NCBI RefSeq assembly: GCF_000304475.1
Contig: NC_018941.1
Span: forward strand, 186,001-250,000
DNA: 64,000 nucleotides
Direction: 5' to 3'
Source: Kazachstania africana CBS 2517
Taxonomy: Eukaryota > Ascomycota > Saccharomycetes > Saccharomycetales > Saccharomycetaceae
Shown: piece by piece, positions 1 through 9,057 of the stretch
Layout of the letters: each line of letters starts with the position of its first letter
Numbering within the stretch: the stretch's first letter is position 1
Translations under genes and position numbers: made by a program
Notes under the pieces: generated by a model
What the model was told of the DNA's origin: nothing
Seen by the model: the letters and a program-made list of their open reading frames with translations, nothing else
Databases searched by the model: none

Positions 1-2000
1 TATTTGTTCCTATATTCAGAGAGAAGGATTTCAAAAGAATTTGTAATTTCAGCAAAAGCAGAGAATTCCTTCCATATTTGTGACATTGCCCTTTCTAGCG
101 ATGTCAAAACATGTAATAGGATGGTTTTTTGTGAAGTATCTTTATCAAGGTCAGCTGAGAAAATTTTGTGCAATTGAAGTACATCAGATTCTTTGCCAGT
201 GAATGAAATGTCATCTTTGAGCGCCAAATCTCTAGTATCTGATTTTAGGCCTATCAAATTTTGAGTCCCTATGAATGTTACCAATACTTTTTGGATAAAA
301 TAAACCAATTCTGGGATATAACGCTTTGATATCCTTTGATACTGTAAGGAGATTGAAGCCAAGACAGCACCGAATGCAATTTTAGTCAAAGTGTTAAACT
401 TGATCTGTTCTAAAAATTCACCGATTAAAATTGATGATGGAGTAATGACTAAATGATATTGATCAGATGTAGAAAAGAGAATACCGACGAGAATGAAAAA
501 CATTAAATGGCCAGTATTAAGCCCCGCAAAATTGGAATTTTTGAAATTTGTTTGAATTTCTGATATGATAATCCTACATTCGTCAGAGAGTGCATGGTTA
601 TATTTCTCAGATAATGTTTTCAAAATTGAAATCAAAGAAGTTTGCACTTCCTGAACCTCTCCCAAATTTTCTTCATAATCTTCTAGGACTAAAAACATTA
701 TGTGTCTTAAAAGGATTGCAGTGAATTTGCCTAGACGTTCTTTATTACCTTCAGCTAATTTTGGTTGGTATGCATTTATGATTTTCTTAATGATCTTCGG
801 ATGTTCAGATAATGGGAAGTTTTTCAATAATGCCAAGAGATCATCATGCTTGGATGGACATGGGAGTGATTTTGCAATTTTCAAAGCAAACTCTCTGTCA
901 ATTTCCTTGACCTCATCACCAAATTTAATATCATCATCCGAGTCAGGGATATCATCCTCTGCCTTCTCATCCTCTTCCTCAGAGTTTTCCCAGAACCCAT
1001 CATCCAAGTCTTCAATACCTCTTTCTTCTTCATCCTCTGTATTGAAAATACCTTGCATACGATCTAATCTTTGTTGTTCTAATTTTTTCTTATTATCTTC
1101 TGCTTCCTTTTGTAATTCTTCTTCTGTCTTGGTTCTATCAGCTGGAGCTGCTCTCTTTTCATCCAGAAGCTCCCTAACTTTTATGTCATAATCTATGTCT
1201 TTCTGTTCTTTGGCTTCGATGGTGTGTTTCTTAGTTTGAGTTGTCATAAGTTCAGACATAATATCATCGAAATTTTCATCCAAATCATCGATTTGATCTT
1301 CTAATTTACTTTGGGCCTTTTGTCTTTCCTGTTTGTAAAACTTAGATTTAGCAATAACTTCCTTCATAACTTCTGCTTTAGTCTTTTTTCTGGCAGGTAA
1401 TAGTTCACCAAGGGTGTCATCATCATCAAAACGACCTCTCTTGCCAAAAGGTTCGTCCAGTCCGAAGTCATCTTGTTCCGTTTCATTTAAAGGAGCACCT
1501 AAGTGTGTTAAGTTGTTGCCTTGCATATCAAATTGATCATCTTCATCATCCTCATCAAGATTAAATAAACTTTGTTTTCTCTTGGATTGAATCTGTCTTT
1601 CCCTCGTAAATCTCTCGAGCATCTTTTCCTCCTCCGTCATATTCTTATTTCTTTCACCAAAACGTCTATCAACAAGACCACCTTTCCTGTTTTTCAATAA
1701 CTTCCTAGCTTCAAAGGAACGTAACCTTTCTTCTTCACCGATCTGTTTTGAAATACCGGGTTTACCGACGGCAATTCTGTTATCCTTGGAACCAGTTTCA
1801 TTTCTCTTGTTCTTTGCAGTCTTCACTTCAAAGGGGTTGAACTGTTCTCTGATCTTGTTGATAAGTTTCACCTTCTCTTCACGATCGTATTCTTTTGCTT
1901 GCCTCTTGGTATTTTTCTTGTTCTTTTTGACGTTTGCCTGCCCCGTGAGACCATGGGCTTTTAAAGTGGCCTTCAAATTCTTCAGTTGCGAGCCAGCCAT
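1..2000 (-). CDS. NOP14: Nop14, SSU processome / 40S ribosome biogenesis factor (C-terminus beyond window)
   Basis: Nucleolar protein of the small-subunit processome needed for 18S rRNA maturation and 40S export. The frame is open from the ATG at 2000 through the left edge, so about 666 N-terminal residues are visible; the S. cerevisiae protein is about 810 long, so the C-terminal part is missing. The start reads MAGSQLKNLK, followed by a basic Lys-rich stretch, then long acidic Glu/Asp runs (around residues 145-165 and 310-350) and a helical repeat-like region, which is the family layout. It is divergent from RPN5, and the shared promoter has PAC and RRPE ribosome-biogenesis elements close to this start. 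Identity rests on sequence character plus synteny (NOP14-RPN5-LDB17 as in S. cerevisiae). Confidence 0.93.
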   Translation of the reverse strand, partial: MAGSQLKNLKATLKAHGLTGQANVKKNKKNTKRQAKEYDREEKVKLINKIREQFNPFEVKTAKNKRNETGSKDNRIAVGKPGISKQIGEEERLRSFEARKLLKNRKGGLVDRRFGERNKNMTEEEKMLERFTRERQIQSKRKQSLFNLDEDDEDDQFDMQGNNLTHLGAPLNETEQDDFGLDEPFGKRGRFDDDDTLGELLPARKKTKAEVMKEVIAKSKFYKQERQKAQSKLEDQIDDLDENFDDIMSELMTTQTKKHTIEAKEQKDIDYDIKVRELLDEKRAAPADRTKTEEELQKEAEDNKKKLEQQRLDRMQGIFNTEDEEERGIEDLDDGFWENSEEEDEKAEDDIPDSDDDIKFGDEVKEIDREFALKIAKSLPCPSKHDDLLALLKNFPLSEHPKIIKKIINAYQPKLAEGNKERLGKFTAILLRHIMFLVLEDYEENLGEVQEVQTSLISILKTLSEKYNHALSDECRIIISEIQTNFKNSNFAGLNTGHLMFFILVGILFSTSDQYHLVITPSSILIGEFLEQIKFNTLTKIAFGAVLASISLQYQRISKRYIPELVYFIQKVLVTFIGTQNLIGLKSDTRDLALKDDISFTGKESDVLQLHKIFSADLDKDTSQKTILLHVLTSLERAMSQIWKEFSAFAEITNSFEILLSEYRNK

Positions 2001-2072
2001 CGTGAACCGTATGAGCTTCTCTCAAATGTAGCTTCCTTCTAGTTTGAATCATCTCATCTAATAACATTTTCA

Positions 2073-2108
2073 AGCTCATCGCCAATTTCAGATAGCGAAA
2101 ATTTTTCA
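2073..2108 (-). promoter_or_regulatory. PAC plus RRPE elements of NOP14
   Basis: AGCTCATCGC at 2073-2082 is the reverse complement of the PAC consensus GCGATGAGMT (bound by Dot6/Tod6), and AAAATTTTTCA at 2098-2108 is an RRPE (Stb3). The pair lies 73-108 bp upstream of the NOP14 start, the classic arrangement for ribosome-biogenesis genes. Confidence 0.8.
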
Positions 2109-2346
2109 GTATACATTTATCACCCACACCGCACACTATAGAAGACATTTTAGAGATAATAGCAGGCTCAACCACAGTATCTAACCGCATAGCTCCACTC
2201 ATACCATCCATATGAATATTTTAAGAGAGTACAACCACTATGTTACCATACAAATATATCGATTTCCTATGCGCTATAGTGCGAAAAAGACATATCACCC
2301 GGACGTTGAATTTAAATTTTCTATATAAAGCCAAAAATTCAAATTC

Positions 2347-2355
2347 GGTGGCAAA
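2347..2355 (+). promoter_or_regulatory. PACE element (Rpn4 site) of RPN5
   Basis: GGTGGCAAA is an exact match to the proteasome-associated control element, 81 bp upstream of the RPN5 ATG. Rpn4 is the known activator of proteasome genes through this site. Confidence 0.88.
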
Positions 2356-2435
2356 ACGCAGAGAATTATTCACTAATCAACAGTCGAGAAAGACATTTAA
2401 AAGAGGTCAATTAAGTGTCTGAGATAGTTTTAACA

Positions 2436-3764
2436 ATGTCTAGAGACGCACCAATAAAGGCAGAAAAGGATTATAGCGAAATTTTGAAGGAGGAGCTCCC
2501 AAAGATAGATAAGTTAGCTGAAGGGAGCTATGAATCTGCCTTGGATCAATTGTTAGTTCTGGAGAAGAAGACAAGACAGTCATCTGATTTGGTTTCGTCG
2601 AAAGAAATCCTATCTAAGATTGTTGAAATATTGGTTTCTAAGGGTAAATGGGAAGAATTAGACGAACAATTGACTCTTTTATCCAAGAAACATGGTCAAT
2701 TGAAATTATCTATCCAATATATGATTCAAAGAATCATGCATTATTTGAATGAAACGAACATGGATTTAACTTCCAAGATAAAAACGATTGAAACCATCAG
2801 GAACGTCACAGAAAATAAAATCTTTGTTGAAGTGGAAAGGGCCAGAGTAACACGGGATCTAGTCAGAATTAGAAGATCTGAAGGTAAAATCAAGGAAGCA
2901 TGTGATATATTATGTGAATTACAAGTGGAAACATATGGTTCGATGGAAATGTCCGAAAAAATTGAGTTTATCTTGGAACAAATGGAATTAAGTATATTGA
3001 AAGGTGATTATTCACAAGCTACAGTCCTATCGAGGAAAATTTTGAAGAAAACTTTCCAAAATGAAAAGTATGAAACTTATAAGTTGCAATACTACGAATT
3101 ACTCATCAAGATTGGTCTTTACAAGAGAAATTATTTGGAAATTGCCCAATATTATCAAGATATTTATCAAACTGAATCAATTAAAATCGATGAGGCAAAA
3201 TGGAGACCTGTTTTGACACATATCGTTTATTTCCTTATCTTGGCACCATATGATAACTTACAAAACGATTTACTTCATAAAGTTCAACTAGATAATCATT
3301 TGAAAAAATTGGAAAATCAAGAATCTTTGGTCAAATTGTTTACTACGAAGGAATTAATGAGATGGCCTATAGTTAAAAAGACCTACGAACCAATATTCAT
3401 CACAGACGGGCTTGTGTTCAGTAAGGAACATCCTGAACATTGGGAAACACTACAAAAAAGAGTCATCGAACACAACTTGAGAGTTATATCGGAATATTAT
3501 TCAAGAATTACTCTAGCGAGATTAAATGAATTGTTAGATTTGAATGAAAATGAAACTGAGACGTATATTAGTAACTTAGTCAATCAAGGTGTCATTTATG
3601 CCAAAGTCAATAGACCAGCCAAGATTGTAAACTTCGAGAAGCCAAAAAACTCAAGTGAACTATTGAATGAATGGTCGCATAACATCGATGAATTGCTGGA
3701 GCATATTGAAACTATCGGTCATTTGATTACAAAGGAGGAAATCATGCATGGTTTGAAAGCCTAA
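2436..3764 (+). CDS. RPN5: Rpn5, 26S proteasome lid subunit
   Basis: Non-ATPase lid subunit of the 19S regulatory particle; in S. cerevisiae it is also a COP9-signalosome-like component. The 442-residue product starts MSRDAPIKAEKDY, almost identical to the S. cerevisiae N-terminus, so I place the start at the ATG at 2436. An upstream GTG codon at 2415 is in frame but has no support. The body is alpha-helical (TPR-like), with conserved blocks QLTLLSKKHGQLKLSIQYMI and ENKIFVEVERARV. A C-terminal PCI domain covers roughly residues 240-420 and ends near LITKEEIMHGL. Length matches the family (445 in S. cerevisiae). A PACE site lies upstream. Confidence 0.97.
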   Translation: MSRDAPIKAEKDYSEILKEELPKIDKLAEGSYESALDQLLVLEKKTRQSSDLVSSKEILSKIVEILVSKGKWEELDEQLTLLSKKHGQLKLSIQYMIQRIMHYLNETNMDLTSKIKTIETIRNVTENKIFVEVERARVTRDLVRIRRSEGKIKEACDILCELQVETYGSMEMSEKIEFILEQMELSILKGDYSQATVLSRKILKKTFQNEKYETYKLQYYELLIKIGLYKRNYLEIAQYYQDIYQTESIKIDEAKWRPVLTHIVYFLILAPYDNLQNDLLHKVQLDNHLKKLENQESLVKLFTTKELMRWPIVKKTYEPIFITDGLVFSKEHPEHWETLQKRVIEHNLRVISEYYSRITLARLNELLDLNENETETYISNLVNQGVIYAKVNRPAKIVNFEKPKNSSELLNEWSHNIDELLEHIETIGHLITKEEIMHGLKA

Positions 3765-4040
3765 GCTCTCTAGTTGTAAAACCCAACTTATATAAAACGT
3801 ACATACAATCTTTAATTTGAAAGGGTCAATATCTCATAGTCTCTACGCATCCAAGCAAACTTCTCTAGTCATGTTGTTAGTGGATTCTTATTAAGATTTT
3901 CACGGACAAATCTTTGTCGTAAAATATGAATTATACAAAAAAAGTTGATCATTGTACGATCGAATCTATAATCTACCGTAAAGATCAGTTTAAATACGCA
4001 TTGACATAGGTGGACTAGTGTTTTCACTGAGTGTTATGAT

Positions 4041-5504
4041 ATGATATTAGATCCAGCCTCACCAAATGAAGAAAGTCATACGAAAGAAGAAATTATACAG
4101 TTTTGGGCATCTTTAGAAGAGATCCTTAATCACCCAAAGACAAAGGACAAGACAATCCTTAATACTTATCTCGTACAATATTTGAAGGAGGTGACCGATT
4201 CATATAAAGTGTTCATCAACACGGACGAGGATTTGTTTAGGATGGCTTTACTGCTAGCTGAATCGTTTTTATTTGAAGATATTGAAAATAAGAACTTTTG
4301 TATCAGTAAATTCCTGTCATTGCTTAACATTGATCTTCTGGAGATCAATATGAAGTTTGTTATAACGTACATTCTTTTATTTGAGGCTAAAAGGAATATT
4401 AACTCCCTAGAGACTATGTTGCAGTTTCAAGGATTCACAGTATTTTACAATACTTTGTACACCGAGTTTGCATATCTTAACAAATATGGTGATAATGAGG
4501 ACCAGAACTCCAATGACAATAAACCCCTCACTGACTTAGACTACGCAATTGTGGACGAAATGAAACAAATTTGTACCGTTTTGCTGGATATATTGTATCA
4601 AATGTTCAAATATTGCAAATGTACTATTTCAAATGTTCAATTAGTTGACGATTTCTTTGTACATTTTTTGATAAGGTCAATCAGGTCTGATACTTTTACA
4701 GACTTGTACAATAATTCTCAATTTAAAGTTATTTTGGCCCTGAATGAACAGTATATGATGTTTGGTAAAGAATATAACATTCCAAATAAAGTGCTCAAAT
4801 TTTTAGTCACTACAAATATTTCAAAGGGTTTCATGGAGCTGCTACTTCTGAAATTCAATAGGTTGGAAGACTGTTCATTGCAAATTATGATGTGTAAAAT
4901 ATTGTACTTAATATTGACGACTACTGCTCATAATATAGCCAAAGACTTCTTTTACCTCAATGATCTTTACGTCTTCGTTGATGTTCTGATAAGAGAACTA
5001 CAAAATATATCAGAAAACCAGGAGGCTTTAAGAAACACTTATCTAAGAGTATTGATCCCTTTATTACAAAATACCGAATTGTCTACGACGCACTATAGAA
5101 AGAATGAACTTTGTAAGGTACTAGAGTACCTATGCAATCTAGATAATATATGTGACAGTGATAAAATTTTGAGCGAACATAAGACAACAGTAAGACTGGC
5201 CTCCAAATGTCTATCTTCGGTTAGTTGGTTACAACATCCAGCCACGAATGATAGTGGTTCGAATAGTAGCAATGGCTCAAGTGATAATCTGAGTAGAGTT
5301 TCTACAATAAGCGCTAATGCAATGGCAATCAGTGAAGGTTCGACTAAAGTCTTCAATGAATATGACATCTCAACAGAGTCTCTTGAAAAGAGGAAGACGA
5401 AACCACCACCTCCTCCTCCGTCAAGAAAACTGAGTGCGCCAAGAGGACTAAGTTTGTCCAGTACTCTTGCTGGAGTTCACTCACGCAATTTTAATGACAA
5501 TTAA
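4041..5504 (+). CDS. LDB17: Ldb17, actin-patch / endocytosis regulator (SPIN90 family)
   Basis: Regulator of actin assembly at cortical endocytic sites; the family is SPIN90/Dip1/Wish-like. The product has 487 residues, about the length of the S. cerevisiae protein, with an alpha-helical body. The low-complexity tail is Ser/Asn-rich around residues 395-420 and has a run of six prolines near 455-460 followed by SRKLSAPRG. That is a typical ligand for SH3 domains of endocytic proteins such as Sla1 or Bzz1 and matches the tail known in S. cerevisiae. It lies immediately after RPN5, as in S. cerevisiae. A minimal upstream ORF (ATG-ATA-TGA at 4036-4044) overlaps the start codon. Confidence 0.93.
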   Translation: MILDPASPNEESHTKEEIIQFWASLEEILNHPKTKDKTILNTYLVQYLKEVTDSYKVFINTDEDLFRMALLLAESFLFEDIENKNFCISKFLSLLNIDLLEINMKFVITYILLFEAKRNINSLETMLQFQGFTVFYNTLYTEFAYLNKYGDNEDQNSNDNKPLTDLDYAIVDEMKQICTVLLDILYQMFKYCKCTISNVQLVDDFFVHFLIRSIRSDTFTDLYNNSQFKVILALNEQYMMFGKEYNIPNKVLKFLVTTNISKGFMELLLLKFNRLEDCSLQIMMCKILYLILTTTAHNIAKDFFYLNDLYVFVDVLIRELQNISENQEALRNTYLRVLIPLLQNTELSTTHYRKNELCKVLEYLCNLDNICDSDKILSEHKTTVRLASKCLSSVSWLQHPATNDSGSNSSNGSSDNLSRVSTISANAMAISEGSTKVFNEYDISTESLEKRKTKPPPPPPSRKLSAPRGLSLSSTLAGVHSRNFNDN

Positions 5505-5784
5505 ATCAATGAATGTAATTAATAATATATTAATGATGATGATCTATATAAATTGTAAATATGCATCAATAATAGAACGTCTTTCGAGGATTATTTGCTT
5601 GATCTATTCTGAGGAATGACGGCATTCTGCAGAGATTGGAAAATACTTTCAAGTATACGGTTTAGTAGATTTAAGGTGCTAGTGGTATACTGTAATAAAT
5701 TTGCATATATTTCATAGAAACTTACATGGTACTTAGAAAAGTGTTAATATTTACATGGAATAAGCTGTTCGTTTGGCACTTCTT

Positions 5785-6849
5785 TCAGTCCACAATCCGA
5801 GCAGTTTGTTCGTCAAATTTCAATAAACCTTTCTGCTCCCTAAGTTTGAATTGAAGCATGTGTAATAAGTTGTACAACATTGATAAAATAGGAGCATCGA
5901 TACCGTATGACTTGCCAATTCTCAATGGATTACCTAAAATGGCCTCTAATTCCATTAATTGTCCCTTTTCCATGTCTACACACATGGAAGGCTTGAAGAT
6001 AAGGTTTCTTGTTGCATCAGTGAAAAAATCTATAAATTTCTCTTCCAATACAATACCTTCAGCAGCAGCAATAGCAATAATTTCTCTCATGGCAGGCTTA
6101 AAGATTTCAAATTCTGTACTTTGTTTATTGACACCAAATTCTAGAGCACGGGGGACATCTAAGCCCACGAGTGCAGTTGTTGTGTTTATGGCAGCGTTAT
6201 ATAGCAATTTCTTCCACCTTGAATAACGGACACGTTCGTCGAATTGTGCCATGTTGTGACCTTCGTTGAGGTAAATACTGATAAACTGTTTTGCAGCTTC
6301 GACTGCATTGCGGTCACTGGGATCAAAGGCACCAACAGCAAGGTTTTCAGGACCAATATGATCAATGACACCACGGCCTACCTTAGTGGAAGCCACAATT
6401 TGAACACCTGACAATGCTGTGTAATTATACTCTTGCTTTGAAAAGGTCTTAAAAAGATCCTTTTCAATATCAATACCATTTTGAATTAGAAGAATATTAC
6501 TTTGTCTTTCTGAATCTAACTTACGGTTACTTTCAAGAACCGGTCTGACGACTTCTTCCACACGAGATTGAAATGGACCGTCAGGGATATTCTTCGTAGT
6601 AACGACAATGTAATCGAAGAAAGTACCTGAGTTCGATGCCTCTTCTGACGATCCGAAGAGTGTCTGTGGTCTCCACCCATCCAAATTACCGTAACTGCAT
6701 GACTTGATAGTATAGCCGTGTTCCTTAACGTGCCCATAATCCGATCTCACGACCAAAGAAACGTTACTTTTGGCATTGAAATCCAGCGAGACAGCAGCTA
6801 TCACACCAACCCCGCCGGCACCAATCACAATGACATTAGGTTTACTCAT
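5785..6849 (-). CDS. YDL144C: YDL144C-like 2-dehydropantoate 2-reductase family protein
   Basis: NADP-binding oxidoreductase of the ketopantoate reductase (PanE/ApbA) family, 354 residues. The N-terminal Rossmann motif is VIGAGGVGVIAA at about residues 7-18. It is followed by the family block TTKNIPDG and the NGIDIEKDL segment. A C-terminal helical domain carries the RWKKLLYNAAINTTTALVG block typical of the substrate side. In S. cerevisiae Pan5 is the assigned enzyme for pantothenate synthesis, while YDL144C itself has no firm substrate, so the exact reaction here is inferred from family only. It sits tail-to-tail with LDB17. COP1, which separates them in S. cerevisiae, is absent. Confidence 0.9.
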   Translation of the reverse strand: MSKPNVIVIGAGGVGVIAAVSLDFNAKSNVSLVVRSDYGHVKEHGYTIKSCSYGNLDGWRPQTLFGSSEEASNSGTFFDYIVVTTKNIPDGPFQSRVEEVVRPVLESNRKLDSERQSNILLIQNGIDIEKDLFKTFSKQEYNYTALSGVQIVASTKVGRGVIDHIGPENLAVGAFDPSDRNAVEAAKQFISIYLNEGHNMAQFDERVRYSRWKKLLYNAAINTTTALVGLDVPRALEFGVNKQSTEFEIFKPAMREIIAIAAAEGIVLEEKFIDFFTDATRNLIFKPSMCVDMEKGQLMELEAILGNPLRIGKSYGIDAPILSMLYNLLHMLQFKLREQKGLLKFDEQTARIVD

Positions 6850-6970
6850 CCTTTCCTCGAGCTTCCAACTAGCTTAAATACCTTCAATTCCAAGGATCTT
6901 TACTGTTAAATCAACTATTAAATTTAAACCTTTCTCGACCTTCGATATATACATATATCGAATCATTTTT

Positions 6971-6976
6971 CACGTG
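6971..6976. promoter_or_regulatory. CACGTG E-box between YDL144C and CCT4
   Basis: Perfect CACGTG core (Cbf1/Pho4-type) in the divergent YDL144C/CCT4 promoter. Which gene it serves cannot be told from sequence. Confidence 0.45.
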
Positions 6977-7009
6977 AATTGGAATCAATGAAAATTTTGA
7001 AAAATTCGT

Positions 7010-7018
7010 TTTGCCACC
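7010..7018 (-). promoter_or_regulatory. PACE-like Rpn4 site upstream of CCT4
   Basis: TTTGCCACC is the exact reverse complement of GGTGGCAAA, 89 bp upstream of the CCT4 start. It is in opposite orientation to the RPN5 copy but has the same sequence. Confidence 0.6.
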
Positions 7019-7106
7019 AACTAGAAATAACAGTTCAAATAAGAGAAAGTTGACTTGAACTAGAGGTTTAAAGATCGATTGTTCTATCAATACCACGTCA
7101 ATTGCC

Positions 7107-8693
7107 ATGCCACCAAAGGTTCCATCCAACGCTACTTTCAAAAACAGAGAAAAACCACAAGAAGTGCGTAAAGCTAACATCATCGCAGCACGTGCGGTGG
7201 CCGATGCTGTTCGTACTTCTCTTGGTCCAAAAGGTATGGATAAGATGATTAAGACGTCCCGTGGTGAAATTATCATATCTAATGATGGTCATACTATCTT
7301 AAAACAGATGGCTATTTTACATCCTGTGGCCAAGATGTTAGTTGAAGTGTCAGCTGCTCAGGATGCTGAAGCAGGTGATGGTACTACGTCTGTGGTCATC
7401 TTAACTGGTGCATTGTTAGGTGCAGCTGAAAGGTTACTCAGTAAGAACATTCATCCAACTATTATTGCGGAATCATTTCAAAGAGCTAGTGAAAGATCAG
7501 TGGAAATTTTATTAGAAATGTGTCATAGAATTTCTTTAGATGATAGAGACGATTTGATCCGTGCGGCATCAACTTCTCTGAGTTCCAAGATTGTTTCTCA
7601 GTATTCTTCTTTCTTAGCACCTTTGACGGTCGATGCTGTGCTGAAAATTTGTAATGAAGACTCTAAGACAGTAGATTTAAATGATATCCGTTTAATTAAA
7701 AAAGTCGGTGGTACGATCGATGATACCGAAACTGTCGATGGTGTAGTATTAACCCAGACTGCTGTTAAATCAGCTGGTGGTCCAACTAGAAAAGAAAAAG
7801 CCAAGATTGGTTTAATCCAATTCCAAATATCACCTCCAAAACCTGATACTGAAAATAACATTGTAGTCAATGATTATAGGCAAATGGACAAAATCTTAAA
7901 GGAAGAAAGGGCATACCTTTTAAATATTTGTAAAAAAATCAAAAAGGCTAAATGTAATGTCTTATTGATTCAAAAATCCATCTTAAGAGATGCTGTCAAT
8001 GATTTGGCATTACATTTCTTATCTAAATTAGGTATTATGGTTGTAAAAGACGTTGAAAGGGAAGAAATCGAATTTTTATCCAAGAGTTTGGGTTGTAAAC
8101 CAATTGCAGACGTTGAGTTATTTAGTGAAGATAGATTAGGTTCTGCTGATTTAGTGGAGGAAATAGATAGTGATGGTTCTAAGATCGTCAAATTGACCGG
8201 TATAAAGAGTGCTAATGCAAAGCCAACAGTCTCAGTTATTGTTCGTGGTGCTAACAACATGATCTTAGATGAAACAGAGCGTTCCTTACACGATGCCCTA
8301 TGTGTTATTCGTTCTTTAGTGAAGGAAAGAGGTTTAATTGCCGGTGGTGGCGCCCCAGAAATCGAAATTTCACGTAGATTAAGAAAAGAAGCACGTGAAA
8401 TGGAAGGTGTCGAGGCTTATATCTGGCAGGAATTTGCTGAAGCCTTAGAGATTATTCCAACCACTTTGGCTGAAAATGCCGGTTTAAATAGTATTAAAGT
8501 TGTTACTGAACTACGTTCAAGACACGAAAACGGCGAAATCAACGATGGTATCTCCGTCAGAAGATCCGGAACCACAAACACTTACAAAGAACACATCTTA
8601 CAACCTGTATTAGTTAGTACAAGCGCAATTTCTCTAGCAGCTGAATGTGTCAAATCCATCTTGCGTATAGATGATATTACTTTCAGTCGTTAA
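7107..8693 (+). CDS. CCT4: Cct4, delta subunit of the TRiC/CCT chaperonin
   Basis: Subunit of the cytosolic eight-membered ring chaperonin that folds actin, tubulin and WD40 proteins using ATP. The 528-residue product equals the S. cerevisiae length. It begins MPPKVPSNATFKNREKPQEV, which is diagnostic for the delta subunit. Chaperonin motifs are present: TSLGPKGMDKM near residues 37-47, the ATP-site block GDGTTSVV near 90-97, and AGGGAPEIE near 412-420. The C-terminus has ILRIDDI. CRD1, which follows in S. cerevisiae, is missing, so BPL1 is the next gene. Confidence 0.98.
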   Translation: MPPKVPSNATFKNREKPQEVRKANIIAARAVADAVRTSLGPKGMDKMIKTSRGEIIISNDGHTILKQMAILHPVAKMLVEVSAAQDAEAGDGTTSVVILTGALLGAAERLLSKNIHPTIIAESFQRASERSVEILLEMCHRISLDDRDDLIRAASTSLSSKIVSQYSSFLAPLTVDAVLKICNEDSKTVDLNDIRLIKKVGGTIDDTETVDGVVLTQTAVKSAGGPTRKEKAKIGLIQFQISPPKPDTENNIVVNDYRQMDKILKEERAYLLNICKKIKKAKCNVLLIQKSILRDAVNDLALHFLSKLGIMVVKDVEREEIEFLSKSLGCKPIADVELFSEDRLGSADLVEEIDSDGSKIVKLTGIKSANAKPTVSVIVRGANNMILDETERSLHDALCVIRSLVKERGLIAGGGAPEIEISRRLRKEAREMEGVEAYIWQEFAEALEIIPTTLAENAGLNSIKVVTELRSRHENGEINDGISVRRSGTTNTYKEHILQPVLVSTSAISLAAECVKSILRIDDITFSR

Positions 8694-9057
8694 ACTACTT
8701 TTTCTTAGCGCATTTTCCTCCCATCTTTGTCCTTTTATAAATAGTTAACATGTAACCTTCATATATCATTTGTACATTCACATTACGATAAATCATTCAT
8801 CGAACTTGTTTCTGGCCCATCATATTTTGTTGTTCGGGCCTATTGACCTGTTTTTTCTTCACATGGAATTTTGATCAAGTTTAGGATTCTCGATGAATCA
8901 TCGATGATATATATATCAGGTATTCAAAAGGTTCTTCATATAGCAGATTACTTTTGATTACAGGTTCAGAGATATTGAATAAATATCAAGAAAGGTCATT
9001 CTCGCTGCTAGGCTGCAAATCAAAAGCTGCATCAGATCAAAAATTGTTGATAGAGGA
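8694..9057. other. CCT4-BPL1 intergenic region
   Basis: Holds the CCT4 3' end and the BPL1 promoter. I see AT-rich sequence, a short ATAT run near 8909-8916 and a five-codon upstream ORF at 8893 far from the BPL1 start. There is no gene and no strong factor site. Confidence 0.6.

Larger units (their letters stand above)
2001..2435. other. Divergent NOP14 / RPN5 promoter region
   Basis: This 435-bp gap drives two diverging genes. On the NOP14 side it has PAC and RRPE motifs; on the RPN5 side it has a PACE element. No convincing small gene is visible: open frames here are short or lack an ATG that makes sense. Confidence 0.75.

Noticed and set aside
700..1191. Plus-strand Ser-rich open frame of 163 codons
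   Set aside because: Antisense to the acidic Glu/Asp-rich part of NOP14; such codons read as Ser on the other strand.
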